64,000 nucleotides of DNA from Babylonia areolata (GCF_041734735.1 NC_134878.1:10122640-10186639), one strand, 5' to 3'; positions 46,621 to 58,454 are shown, counted from the stretch's first letter. Made by a program: numbers and translations. The notes: generated by a model from the sequence alone, not told the origin.

Positions 46621-48130
46621 AGCATTTAAAGCTGTAGAACATCATCATCAGCACTGCTCTGCCTGACTAAACAGGAAAATTTGGTTTTCAGATGAACTGA
46701 AATGTGTGAACAAGGATAAGGTTTTTTTTTTGGTCTCTTTTCCATCATCAATCATGTGTAGATGATTACATGAGGGGGTATACGTTTATTGATTAAAGAA
46801 AAAAGAGAAATAGATCAGGAATTATGAAGTGCATTTAACAGTAAGCTAAAAATTAAAAAAATGAAGTTCATTGGTAGTTCAGGGGTCTAGACTTTGCAGT
46901 ACTGAAGTCTTGGTTTTAAATACCAACATTTGTAAACCAGATATTGGAGGAAGTGGTTCAAATGTGTGATTTTCCATTTAAAACCAGTTACGTTTGAAAG
47001 AAAATTTTACCACCTCTATTACAATTTTTCATTTGCAGGCAGAACCTTTACATTTTTATTCACATTTGCATGAGTATGTGGCAGAAGGTATTTTACAGGA
47101 AAGTGTAACAAGATAATGTGTTAAAAAAAAGTTTAATGAAAAGCAGTTTTTACTTCCGCCAGAATCACCAGAAACGGTGAAACCAGTCTCAAAGTCTGAA
47201 CTGTTGATTGTTGTCCTGATGTTTGATATAAAACTGTTTCATCCCATGCCGACTGCTGATACTTGTGTAGCAATCTATCTACCAGTATTACGTGTAAAAA
47301 CCTGTTCCTGTGTGCTTTTTTAATCCTGCCAGTCAGTGTCTGCTTCATAAGTACAACACCAACTTGAAGTTTGGCTTTGTCAGTCTTTGCAATGTAGAGT
47401 GTGATCTCTAAATGTTAGGATTGTTTGTCAATTCATACCTGTGGTAATGTGTGTGATTGCGTGCTCTCACTGTTTTTCTCATGAACTTTATTTTTATTCT
47501 TTTTTTTTTTTCTCCTCTTTTCTCTCATCATAGGATTTTATGATGGTGTAAAAATGTCTACATATTTTGTAGGACACAGACACAAAATGAAGCATTTGTA
47601 CATATTTGTTCTGTTTTATTCACATGTCCTTATCTTTGTTTTTTGTGTTGTTTTTTTGTTTTTTTTTTATTAAAGACATACATGCCCAAAACAATTCAGA
47701 CACAAAACTATCTGCCGTCACAAAAAACCCAAATGTACACTTATCATCACAAATTTAAAGAACATGAAAAAGAACAAAATGATATAAGGCTTTGTGTGTG
47801 AACTTGGCAACTTTACTTATACACCATGAAATCAAGTGAAATCAAATTATTTGTTAAAATTAAATGACTCACTGACTGAGCTGCTTGAGTGTTGTGTGTA
47901 TATTTGAGTTGTGACATTACACTGTTTTTCTTCTCACTGGGACTGGATGAATCTGCAAGTTATGAATTATCAATTTATAGATACATTCAAGTCATGGATT
48001 TGAAACTGACAGGGAATATATTTGTCTCTGTTTTTATACCCTCTCTCCCCTCTCTTTCTCTCTCCCTCTGTCTGTCTGTCTTTCGCTGTGTCTAGTCTCA
48101 ATATACATCTTCCCTTTCTCTGTTTTCATT
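46621..48130 (+). other. TEKT2 3' UTR and flank
   Basis: AT-rich, with T-runs at 47495-47510 and 47655-47670 and a (CT)-rich tract at 48040-48085. No gene was recognised. Confidence 0.6.
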
Positions 48131-48780
48131 GACTGATTGATTGATATGGATACTTATATATTGCCTATCCTCGGTCGGAGACCTAGCTCTCAGCGCTTTA
48201 CAAACACGGGGTTCTTTGCACAACAAGCTGCCTACCTGGGTAGAGCCCACTGACGGCTGCCACTGGGCGCTCATCATTCGTTTCCTGTGTCATTCAATCA
48301 GATTTTAGGCACGCACACATACACACTCAGACAAACATGTAGCATTTAACATTTTACGTGTATGACCATTTTGTTTATTAACCCCGCACATTTCAGGCAT
48401 GCACACATACACACTCAGACAAACATGTAGCATTTAACATTTTACGTGTATGACCATTTTGTTTATTTACCCCACACATTTCAGGCATGCACACATACAC
48501 ACTCAGACAAACATGTAGCATTTAACATTTTATGTGTATGACTGTTTTGTTTATTTACCCTGCCATGTAAGCAGCCATACTCCGTTTTCGGGGGTGTGCA
48601 TACTGGGTATGTTCTTGTTTCCATAACTCACCGAACACTGACATGGATTACAGGATCTTTAACGTGTGTATCTGATCTTCTGCATGTGTATACAGACGAT
48701 GGGGATTCAGGCACTAGCAGGTCTACACATATGTTGACTTGGGAGATTGGAAAAATCTCCACCCTTTACCCACCATGCGC
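48131..48780 (-). mobile_element. SINE family C with internal 88-bp triplication
   Basis: It matches 9137-9584 end to end in the same reverse orientation, and extends slightly further at its 5' side (accctttacccaccatgcgc). The segment with acacatacacactcagac occurs three times at 88-bp spacing (48315, 48403, 48491), against once in the other copy, so it is about 200 bp longer. Confidence 0.8.
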
Positions 48781-49917
48781 CATCTTTTGCAAATGCATAC
48801 ATAGCAACATTTTCTTTTGTTATGATTATTTTCAATCTATGTGATGTTATGGGTCATCCCCAAACACAGAATTTAGCAGTGTTCCGGGTTGCTGCCTATA
48901 GATATATTTTTGCTCTTTGGACCGCTATCTTAGATCTCTGTTTACATGTAAACACACACACACACACACACACACACTTCTGAATCACAAACACTGATTT
49001 GACTCTCCTCTCTCTCCATTTTTCTTTCTCTGTCTTTGACAGACACACACATGGACTATAGCTGAGCTACATGTTGATGTTTTTAGCCTTGGTATCACTT
49101 TACACACACTTGCGCGAAGAAGATAGTAAGGATGTGGGTGCAAGGGAGAGACAGAGACAGAGAGAAAACAACATCAAATCATGGGTGGGGGTACTTCTGT
49201 CTGATACAGATTTCTGGATTCGCATTTCAGTGATTATAACAAAGTGGCCTCTGGATCCTGGCTGCAAACTTTCAGCATTAGAAAAATAAGTCACTCCCAC
49301 ACATGTCAAATTCAGGACTGAGATAAATCGCAATCATTTCAAAATACATGTACATTATGTTCATGATCTCAGGCATTACAAAATATACCCATGGAAATGT
49401 CAATGCTGCAGATGTGTTGATCAACAGGTATTTAAGGGACAAATGCTCTCTCCTTTGGACTGCTTTTGTTTTTGACCAGTCCTTGTCCCTTTCTCTAAGC
49501 CTTCACCAGGTTTGATACACATCTAGAAGAGAATGTGAAACACTGAAGTAAAAGAATCATTTGCTTTTTGTCTGATTCATGAATTAATTGGGAGCTGATT
49601 GTGGGAAAAGATTACCTATAAAAAATGAATACTGTATGCTCTTGTTTTAGATCATCCACAGGGAAAGTGAAGATATGTAGATAATTCAGCAGAGCATGTG
49701 ACTGCTAGTTTGTCTTGGCAAGGTCTCACCAGGCTTGTATTTTCTGATTGCCAACTGCTGAGCAAGGACTGCAACAGCTGCAAAGAGAGGCTGTAAAACT
49801 GAGCAGCCAGTGCTCACTATGTAAAGAATCTGCCCCTTCCCCCAACCTACCCACCAAATCTTCAGGAAATGCCCATAGTGAAGGACAGCAGTAACAGTTG
49901 GTAAACATAAAGCCAGA
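48781..49917. other. Intergenic stretch
   Basis: Contains a (CA)n at 48951-48977. Otherwise there is no gene, RNA or mobile element that I can support. Confidence 0.55.
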
Positions 49918-51235
49918 TGTCAGAATTCTGGACAGTTGCTTACCACCATGCATGACCTCTTCAAATCACATGATGCTACGTCAAAAAAGTACTGAATTTC
50001 AGTAAAGCCTTCAACACTGTGATGATGGCAGTTTCTTCGTATCCGAAGATCACTGGGAAGAAGGTGTAGTCCGGGTGAGGCAAGCCTTCTGGTGGCTGTA
50101 CAGGCCAATCCTGGACTTGCATTGTCGGGAACAGGTGGCGCACGTGAAGGTTGGCTGGTCGCTGGAGGGGTGAACTTGAGATGATGCCTCCTTTCTCCGC
50201 TCGTGTTTTTCCCTGGCTGTCTGTGTCCTTTCCTTTTCAAATTTCCTAACAGCTTTCCTGGTGGAAGTTTTCCAGGCAGATCTGTTTGCTGCCAGTGTCT
50301 CCCAGCTGCGGTGGTCAATTTTGCTACGTGACATCTGCTGCTTCAGTTGGTCCTTGTAGCGTTTGCGTGGAGCTCCAACGCTGCGTTTACATTCACACAG
50401 TTCACCGTAGAAGACGGCCTTTTCAACACTGTACTACATGATCAATTGGCTCCTCCGTAAACTGAACCACTATGGGATCAGAAGACCCATTTGAATGGAT
50501 TAAAGAACTTCCTGACCCAATGGAGGGTGTTTTACAAGGGAGAGAAATCGTGGGAAACAGAAACATTATCAGGTGTCCCCCAACGTATAGTCCTGGGTCA
50601 TTTAGTCTATCAGTGCTACATGAGCAACCTCCCATGTCCATAAAGTCAAAAGTTTGCCTCTTTGTGGATGATTGCCTTCTGTTCCAGGAGAACTCAGATG
50701 AAACAGAAGCATTGTCAGGTGTCCCCCAAGGTACAGTCCTGGGTCCTTTACTCTTTCTATGTCACATAAACAACCTGCCATGGTCCGTAAAGTCAAAAGT
50801 ATGCCTCTTTGTGGATGAATGCCTTCTGTTCAAGGAAATTCACTCCTTCTAAAACATCACCTTATAGGAAGACCTGCACAGTCTAGAAGCATGGGTGAAA
50901 GACTCGGAAATGCACTGCAGTGTGCAGAAATGCTATATCCTATCATCAAGAGTAAATCGCTCGACTTCTACCAACTGAGTGGGTTAGTATTAAAACAAAT
51001 CAAGCAGAACCCTTACATGGGAGTACAGATTCCAAATGACCTGAAATGGACCAGCCACATTACTAACATCTGTAAAAGAGCCAATTGCATACTTGGCTTC
51101 CTGAGACGAAACCTGCAGAACTGCCCTCCAGAGAATCAACAGATGTCTTTCATCTCTCTCATCCACTCCACTCTGGAGTATGGTGCAGTGATACAGGACC
51201 CCTACCTAAAAAAAGACGTTGAAAGGTGTTTGTGG
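49918..51235 (+). mobile_element. Jockey/CR1-type LINE fragment, broken and rearranged
   Basis: Reverse-transcriptase pieces appear in order: QLLTTMHDL, LNFSKAFNTV, NHYGIRRP, SGVPQGTVLGPLLF, SKVCLFVDDCLLF (catalytic DD in the first copy, DE in the second) and later YMGVQIPNDLKWTSHI and GFLRRNLQNCP to LEYGAVIQDPY. It is interrupted at 50021-50422 by a reverse LINE fragment, and the SGVPQ-FVDD block is duplicated in tandem. Several frame breaks are present. The 3' side is cut by SINE A at 51236. Confidence 0.75.
50021..50422 (-). mobile_element. LINE C-terminal fragment inserted in another LINE
   Basis: The minus strand reads RKRYKDQLKQQMSRSK, WETLAANRSAWKT and then a zinc-finger-like end CATCSRQCKSRIGLYSHQKA followed by C. 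This C-terminal tail is common in LINEs of aquatic invertebrates. It is flanked by the exact 10-bp repeat TCAACACTGT (50011-50020 and 50423-50432), so it is a target-primed insertion of a 5'-truncated copy. Confidence 0.75.
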
Positions 51236-51630
51236 ATTAATGGCCTAGAGGTATGGCATCCGCCTAAGAAGCGAGAGAATCTGAGCGCACTGGCTCGAAT
51301 CCCAGCACAGTTGCCAGTATTTTCTCCCCCTCCACTAGACCTTGAGTGGTGGTCTGGATGCTAGTCATTCGGATGAGATGGTAAACCAAGGTCCCATGTG
51401 CAGCATGCACTTAGCGCATGTCAAAAGAACCCACGGCAACAAAAGGGTTGTTTCTGGCAAAATTCTGTAGAAAAAGCCACTTTGATAGGAAAACAAACAA
51501 AAACTGCATGCAGGAAAAAAAAGAAAAGAAAAAAGGGTGGCGCTCTCAGTGTAGCGACACGCTCTCCCTTGGGAGAGCAGCCTGAATTTCACACAGAGCA
51601 ATCTACTGTGACAAAAAAGAGTAATAGAAA
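51236..51630 (+). mobile_element. SINE family A, well-preserved copy
   Basis: Head with A-box tggcctagaggtatgg and B-box ggctcgaatcc, central block gtcattcggatgagatggta and gaacccacggcaacaaaagg, 3' part tagcgacacgctctccc. It inserted into the 3' side of the LINE at 49918-51235. Confidence 0.87.
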
Positions 51631-51884
51631 ACAAGGTTCTAGGGGGTCCAATGCCAGGCTGCCTGATTCACCACCAAGGACTACAGGTCAAGGGAAGGGT
51701 GTAGAGCTTGTGGCATGTGTTGCAGTCTGTTGTTATCACCAGGCATATATTGTCATTGGCGACAAAAATTCCTATCTGCGTGCTGTCTTTGGGGGAACAT
51801 TTTGTTGTCAGACTTAGAAGCAAACACCTCAACGAAGAGATGACAACGTTGCAACACACAATAATGATAGAGATCAAGAGGGGG

Positions 51885-51975
51885 ATTTGTGTGTGTGTGT
51901 GTGTGAGGCTGTGTGCGTGTGTGTGTGTATGTGTGTGTGTGTTGTGCGCATGTGCGCTCACGTGTGTGTTGTTTC

Positions 51976-52046
<71 letters not shown>

Positions 52047-52127
52047 TCTCACTGTGTGTATGTAGGTGTATGTTTGTGCCCATGCATGGCACTGAGTATG
52101 TGTGCATGCCAGTCTGTGTGCACATGC

Positions 52128-52168
<41 letters not shown>

Positions 52169-52240
52169 TGCGTGCGCGCGCCAATGTGTGTGTGTGTGTG
52201 TGTGTGTGCATGTCAGCGTGTGTGTGCATGCATTTGAAAC
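51885..52240 (+). repeat. Compound (GT)n tract
   Basis: About 350 nt of interrupted GT runs with GC-alternating inserts (gcgcatgtgcgc, gcgcgtgcgtgcgcgcgcc), about 280 nt before the DUF3472 gene start. Frames over it encode only Cys/Val or Thr/His repeats. Confidence 0.97.
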
Positions 52241-52521
52241 AACAACACACACACACAGAGATGGGTAGTGGATGAATGTGGAAGAGGAGGGGGTGCAGAC
52301 ACATAACGTGACTCATAAATCTACCCACTGGAGAGAACTAAAGCTTTAAAGCTTTTCACCCCCATCTCCCTCTGCGGAATCCACACACACACACACACAA
52401 TCCTGACCAACCTCTCCCGTTCTCCCTGTTTGTTGTTGGTGTCGTCGTTGAATTATCTGGTTACGAGGCTGTGAGTGATTTCCCCTGAATCATCTGGCTG
52501 AGGCCACGAGCAGAAGAGAGA

Positions 52522-52671
52522 ATGGCTCAGAGTAAGAAGAGAGCGCCTTCCCTATGGCTTACATACACATACGAGAAACCAGGCGATATTCTGATGCAAG
52601 ATGTCCTTGTACCGTCATCTGGCTTGGCTAAATGCACATACTACTGCTGCTTGAACTGGAACATTTCACGG
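52522..52671 (+). CDS. DUF3472 protein exon 1
   Basis: It encodes residues 1-50 ([20 protein letters not shown] ... CLNWNISR). Donor gtaaga, phase 0. The start has G at +4 and A at -3. Confidence 0.82.
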
Positions 52672-55600
52672 GTAAGAGTGTTCTCATCGATAATGTCCAT
52701 ATGATGAATCAAATCAGCAGTGGCAGTAGAAACAGAAACGAAAGTAAGTAATGAATAGATATGGAACTGACGAAAATATGACCAGGAAGTTAAAAAAAGA
52801 AAAAAAGAAAAAAAAGAAAATGTAATGTTAATAAATTCATCTTCTTCATCGAAGGAAGTGTTTACATGTGTCTGGAGTGTGGTACTGATATGGTGGTAAC
52901 AACTTGAATTCGTGTGCCACCCTCTCTGTTATTACACAAGAATGAGTTTGACTTTGATTTTGAGGCAGAAAATTCATGACTCAGTCTCATCAAGTCAAAC
53001 AGATAGCTGCCACTCAGTTTTATTATAATCTTAAAACTTTGTTGTAATTATTCACTTTATAGTTTAATTTCATTGCTGTTAATAGTGTTATCATTACTGT
53101 TTTGTTGGGGTTTTTTTAATTTAATTTTTTTATTTTAATTTCTTAACATTCTATTAATCCATATTTTGCACACATAAACACATGCATACAATAATGTATG
53201 CAACATGCAGTGAATACACGATTTCTGTTAAAAAGACACACACAAAAAACTCCAGCATTTGAGCTGAAAAGGGTGTAAATTTCATTAGAAATACCAGCAT
53301 GTAACAAATAAATCCATCATATTTACAGGAAGGAGGAGGTTACTGCGGCATACAGGACCACCCAGAGGGGCGGGCATTCATTTTCTCCATCTGGGACCCC
53401 CAGCAGGTGAAGGACATTCCCATCACAGCTGTGACCAAAGGGCTAGGAACCTGGACAGAGCGGTTTGGAGGGGAAGGCACTGGTCTGAAATCCATGAACT
53501 TTGAACTAGGTATTGTTGTCATGTTGTTCAGTGCTTGGGTCTGGGTTTGTTGAGTGTATCGTTGTTTGAGGAAGTGGAGTCCTGAGTGTCTGAGTGTGAG
53601 GTTCATCTGGCATTCCTAGAGGGAGTCAGTGACCTTATCTGGCATTCCTAGAGGGAGTCAGTGCTGTCTGAAGGAGGGTGGGAGTGAGGTCTTGGTTGTT
53701 CATCTGGCATTCCAAGGGGCAATTCCTGGTTGGCAGAAGGGGGGATGAGGTCTTGGTTGTTCATCTGGCATTCCAAGGGGCATTTCCTGGTTGTCAGAAG
53801 GGGGGATGAGGTCTTGGTTGTTCATCTGGCATTCCAAGGGGCATTTCCTGGTTGTCAGAAGGGGGGATGAGGTCTTGGTTGTTCCTCTGGCATTCCAAGG
53901 GGCATTTCCTGGTTGTCAGAAGAGGGGATGAGGTCTTGGTTGTTCCTCTGGCATTCCAAGGGGCAATTCCTGGTTGTCTGAAAAGGAGCAAGGTCCTGGT
54001 TGTTCTTCTGGTGTTTTGAGGGGGAATTCTTGGTTTTCTGTAAGGGGGTGAGGTCCTGGAAGCTGGTAAATGTCAGGACTATCATTTTGGAAGATACTGA
54101 TTTGGTTGACCTTGATTGACCATTTCTGCAAAACAATATAATTTGGACTGGTCTCTGTTGAGTGGGAATTTTTACCTGTGACAATAGACATTTTTTAAAG
54201 ATTTTTTAAAATTTTATTGGGGCCACCTACAGTGTGTGTGTGTGTGTGTAAGAGTGTGTGTGTGCGCGCACACATTATTACATTTGTGTGTGTGTGTGCT
54301 GGGGAAATGTTGAGTAATAGTGGAAAGTGGGAAATACTTAACAGCAATTTTTTTAAAATCTTTGTTTATATTTGACTGGGCTTTAACCAAAATCACTTCA
54401 GGTTATGCATATGATTTAAGGGGGATGGGAGGTGGAATCAGTTTATAACATTAAACAAGTACACACCACTGCTATACACCACACTAAACATACAAATTAC
54501 AATACCAAACCATACTCATTCCATTCAGTATCACACAACCCCTTATTTGTTTTGTTATCTGTGTTTGTCTTACCATTATGTCTTTTTATTTGTTTATTTA
54601 TTTTCACATTTTTATGTACTTATTTTCATTATATTTATTATAGTTTCATTGCCGTGACAATTTATCTTTCCAGAAATTCTCATCAGTTATCAACTCTTTG
54701 TTTCAAGTCTTTTTAACAACTCAGCAAAGACATTCAAGTAGCTGATGAGAACTTTTGGAACAGGTTCTGAAAAGTTAATTCTGAATTCTTTTCTTGGGTT
54801 TGGTAGAGTCAGGAAATATAAACCTTTCTTTCCCTCCTCAAGATTTATGTTTTGTCTATCTGGCAGGCTGGAAGGAGGGTCAGTGGTACACACTGGTAGT
54901 CAGGCGCTGGGATGCTAGTGGGGGGCAGGCGACCCGATTTGGATGCTGGGTGCACGACCAACAGGAGGACACTTGGACCCATCTCATCACCATGGAATAC
55001 CCTGTGCCCAGGGTTTACTTTGAAGGAGTCACCGCCAGCTTCTTAGAAGACTGGGGTTTCACCAGTGAACATTACAGGTAAAATTTGTTTGTTTGTTTGT
55101 TTGTGTGTAAGCTTTACTTTGTCAGTTTAGGGTGAAATTTGTGAATGAATTGAGCCATGAATCTTGATTTTTGTTTGCTGTTATTTTTTATGAAAGAACA
55201 AGTGGTGACTTCATGATTTAGCAATGTGTGACATGCCTGTGATTGGTTTTTAAGGCGGCCTTATTACTGATAGTGCACAAAGTGATAATGATATCTAATT
55301 GGTCTAAATTATTTATAAAAACAACATCAACAGCAACAACAACAAAAAAAAAGAACAACAGCTGGAATAAAATTGAAACTGATAATATTAGCATGCCATT
55401 TTGATGAGTCCTGTTACAATGCCTTTAAAACTAGTATAGAAAATGTAGCAAAGTCGATGAAACAAAACAAACTAAAAATGAATGACGACAAAACAGAACT
55501 CATGTTGACTGGTAATAAAAATAAGCTCAAGCAGATAAATACAACGTCTTTCATTTGTTCTGGCATAGAAATTTCTTTTTCTAGTTCTGTCCACAATCTT

Positions 55601-57744
55601 GGTTTTTACCTCGATTCATCCCTCACGATGGAAACTCATGTGAACCACCTGTGTAAAGTTCTTTACTTTCAGCTTTGTAAGATTAGTAAAATCCGTCCCT
55701 TCCTGTCTGTTGATGCCGCCAACAAACTTGCTGTTGCCTTCATTTTATCCTGCCTAGATTATTGCAATTCTGTCTTTGCTGGCCTTCCCAATGATAAACT
55801 CTACAAGCTCCAGAAAATAATAGTACAGCTCGACTCGTCCTTAAAAAGTTGAGGAGAGAGAGTGCTACTGCTCTCCTATGGACACTTCACTGGTTGCTTG
55901 TTCAAGCCAGAATTGAATATAAAGTTGCCTGCCTATGCTTTCATTGCCTGAATTGTGATACCACACCCTCATATCTTTCTGAGCTTGTTGACCCGTACTT
56001 GCCAAACAGAACGTTGAGATCTCTTGATTCCTCCCAGCTAACTGTTCCCCGATACTTCCTTAACTCCTGTGGAAAGAGGTCATTTTCTGTCTTCGGCCCA
56101 ACAACTTGGAATTCTCTGCCTATTGCTCTCAGACAAACAACTACCTTTAAAGCAAATCTTAAAACTTATCTCTTTAAAAAATACTTGTCATAACTCTAAT
56201 AGCGCTGTTGTCCCAGGCCCATGGCAATGTGAGTGTGTGTGATGGGAGAGTAGCGAGAATGGGAGTGGGTGGATGGATGGTGGTGGTGTGGTTTGAAAGG
56301 GAGAATGACCCGATTTTTACCCCTTTTACCTTTTCTATCCAAAATCTTATTTTACAATTTTTACAAAAAATGTGGCATGCAGATTACAATTGTGTTCCTA
56401 TTTACATGTATGTATTTTAAGTGAAAATTGCTGTCATCTCAGCCGTTTAATCATGCGTGTGTCTGTGCGTGGGTGTTAGTGTGAGTGTTGGAGTGTAACA
56501 GTTGTAGTATTGATAGTATGTTACTTTGTGATTTTAATGCACTGTGGTTTAAAAAAAAATAATATTAATGATTCTGTTTTTATGTTTCTACTACTTTTTA
56601 TATACTTTCTTGTTTCTCTTTAGGTACTGGATTGTAAAGCGCTTAGAGCTTGCTTATGCTTGTATTATAGCACTATATAAAAATAAAATATTATTATTAT
56701 TATTATTATTATGCCTCAGGTTATCGCTGGTTCTATTGCAAAGATTGGGGTGAAATTCACTGTTTTGGGTCATCTACCCATAGTGGAAGGTGATGACTCC
56801 ATCTTTTATAGGCTGGGAACAACAGTGTTTCTAAATGACATAAACTGGTGCAAACTCTGCAATTTGTTGATTATTAAAAAAGCTTGGAGTTAAGATGATG
56901 TTGTCTTCAGAGCAAAGCCAGGAACAAAAAACAAGATTCAGGACAGACTGCTTATAATGGAAGTCAGTTATTGCTGATGACCATAGTGAACCTGTCTGAT
57001 TTATCATCATTACATATGTATGATATATGATATGTTACCATATCAAAGCATATCCTGTGTTGATCATATTATACAAAATTATTCCTCTTGAAACAACAGT
57101 AAGGGGAGTTGTATACACCAGATTTTAGAGTGTGGAATCTCAAGTATACAATTATGACACTTTATTCTTGCACATAAATGATATCACTTTTTTTTTTCTT
57201 TTTTTTTTTTTTACTGTCTTCCTGCTTCATAAATTGCAGATGTGTGCACTATAGGGGTGGCTTCAAACGACAAGTGGACAAAACATGGACGCCTTTCAGC
57301 AAGGCAGAATTTAAAGTCAACATGTACGACGTGAGCAACGGGACAGCGACAACAAACTTCGAAGCCAAAAAATGCTCTGACCCCACTGAAGGGGTCTGCA
57401 TTGCAGCTGGCGGAACTGTGCAAGGCGACCAAGACACGTGCTGTGTGTTTGAAGACCCGGCTCAAGACTGCCGTCCTCCCAAGAAACCTGTCAAACTGAA
57501 GAAGGTGGAGACGAAAGACGGAGTGTTGAATTGGGTCGTTGAGAAAGGATCCACACCACAGTTTGGGTTCAGGGTGAAGCTTGCTGACCAGGAGCTGTGC
57601 TGTGGGCAGGGTGAATTCATCACAGAAACCCGTCTTGCCAGCTGTGTGCAGTCGAATGAAGAAGGAAACGGCACTGTTGTTGTCGAGGTGGAAGACATCC
57701 TTGGAAACTGTGACCAACAGTCCTGTGAACTGTCTCGCTCATAG
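52522..57744 (+). CDS. DUF3472-family protein, 4 exons
   Basis: Function unknown. Exons 52522-52671, 53329-53509, 54867-55077 and 57240-57744 join in phase to 348 residues. Residues about 10-230 match the DUF3472 pattern known from bacteria and some animals: GYCGIQ, then FIFSIWDP, the hallmark RFGGEGTG (residues 95-102), a GWKEGQWY segment and a late FLEDWG motif. Residues from about 235 on form a second, cysteine-rich part with paired cysteines (TCCV, LCCG) and 11 cysteines in roughly 110 residues, which suggests disulphide bonding. Yet no signal peptide is visible at the N-terminus ([13 protein letters not shown]). An in-frame TGA at 52486-52488 supports the start, though an upstream leader exon cannot be excluded. 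A possible AATAAA lies at 58432-58437. A carbohydrate-related extracellular role would be a guess. Confidence 0.88.
52672..53328 (+). other. DUF3472 gene intron 1
   Basis: AT-rich intron, nothing recognised. Confidence 0.6.
53329..53509 (+). CDS. DUF3472 protein exon 2
   Basis: Acceptor ...atttacag, donor gtattg. It contains [20 protein letters not shown] and RFGGEGTG, the two best family motifs. Confidence 0.92.
53604..54060. repeat. Minisatellite, 61-bp units, in DUF3472 gene intron 2
   Basis: Units starting ctggcattcc lie at 53704, 53765, 53826, 53887 and 53948 with an exact 61-bp period, with diverged units on both sides (53607, 53639, 54008). It begins about 100 nt after the exon 2 donor. 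Confidence 0.93.
54867..55077 (+). CDS. DUF3472 protein exon 3
   Basis: Acceptor ...tctggcag, donor gtaaaa. It encodes [20 protein letters not shown] through [14 protein letters not shown], the second half of the DUF3472 fold. Confidence 0.92.
55373..56713 (+). mobile_element. L2-like LINE, young 5'-truncated copy
   Basis: It encodes the C-terminal half of ORF2: [54 protein letters not shown], then [35 protein letters not shown] and [11 protein letters not shown] with a stop. One frameshift near 55816 separates the two otherwise open parts. The 3' UTR ends ttgtaaagcgcttagagc, agcactatataaaa and an (ATT)n tail at 56688-56713. It lies in intron 3 of the DUF3472 gene, same strand. Confidence 0.88.
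56714..57239 (+). other. DUF3472 gene intron 3, remainder
   Basis: No element or exon was recognised. A T-rich tract at 57187-57212 precedes the exon 4 acceptor. Confidence 0.55.
57240..57744 (+). CDS. DUF3472 protein exon 4 (last), cysteine-rich
   Basis: Acceptor ...aaattgcag after a long T-rich tract. It completes the split arginine codon, finishes the DUF3472 part ([13 protein letters not shown]) and encodes the cysteine-rich C-terminal region ending SCELSRS, then TAG. Confidence 0.92.
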
Positions 57745-57966
57745 CATCTTCATAACAACAGTTCTCGTCTTGGAACAGAAAGCAGCTTGGAATGTGAATG
57801 ACAACAATAGATTTTGATTTCTGCAGTGCTACACTTGTATTATTTTACAATTCCCTTTCTGAGTATTTCATGATGTTACATCGTATGCATGTTTTTTCAC
57901 TAAACTGTTATTGAAATAACACAGATGGCTGGTCTGATCTATTGAATCTTGGTGATGTTTTGTAGA

Positions 57967-58007
<41 letters not shown>

Positions 58008-58454
58008 GTTAATGGTTCCTTTTCTATGCCATTTGAATTTGAGTGTAATCGTTTTGTTCTTTTGAGTTAAATTGCCATGGATCAGTGCAGTATATGCATA
58101 AAGTCACTGTGCAGAATGACTATGTAGTTCACAGTCTGGTAGTAACCATTTGAAACCTAGGCAATGCCAAACAACCCAAAAAACAAACCTCCCCCCCAAC
58201 CCCCCAACATTTTGCCATATAATTTCAAGGCCATTCAATTCAGTTGAAGAAGTACTCGATGAAGTGATGTTTGTTATGTTATGCTCAGGTGTTTTTTCAA
58301 CAAAAGGAGCAGATTTTGCATCTTTATGTGGTTGTATCAGTATATGCATTAGTAAAAAATTAAAAAAAAAATCATGTCAAGTTAATTTTCTGTAGACCTT
58401 TTGTAAACATGGCTCCCTGTCTCACACCGAATAAAGTACAAGATCAGCACTCTA

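Noticed and set aside
46855-46985. Possible tRNA-like segment after TEKT2
   Set aside because: Only a loose A-box-like word and no usable B-box; too weak to call.
50050-50334. Zinc-finger host protein on the minus strand
   Set aside because: The frame is the C-terminal tail of a LINE and is flanked by a 10-bp target duplication.
51708-52328. Long Cys/Val and Thr/His frames near 52 kb and at other GT tracts
   Set aside because: Simple (GT)n/(CA)n translations without any coding signal.
53794-54191. Minus-strand repeat frames in DUF3472 gene intron 2
   Set aside because: They translate the 61-bp intronic minisatellite; 61 is not a multiple of three and the frames drift between copies.
55373-56193. 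Two adjacent ORFs as a host gene inside the DUF3472 intron
   Set aside because: Both read as the C-terminal half of an L2-like LINE and are followed by its 3' UTR and (ATT)n tail.
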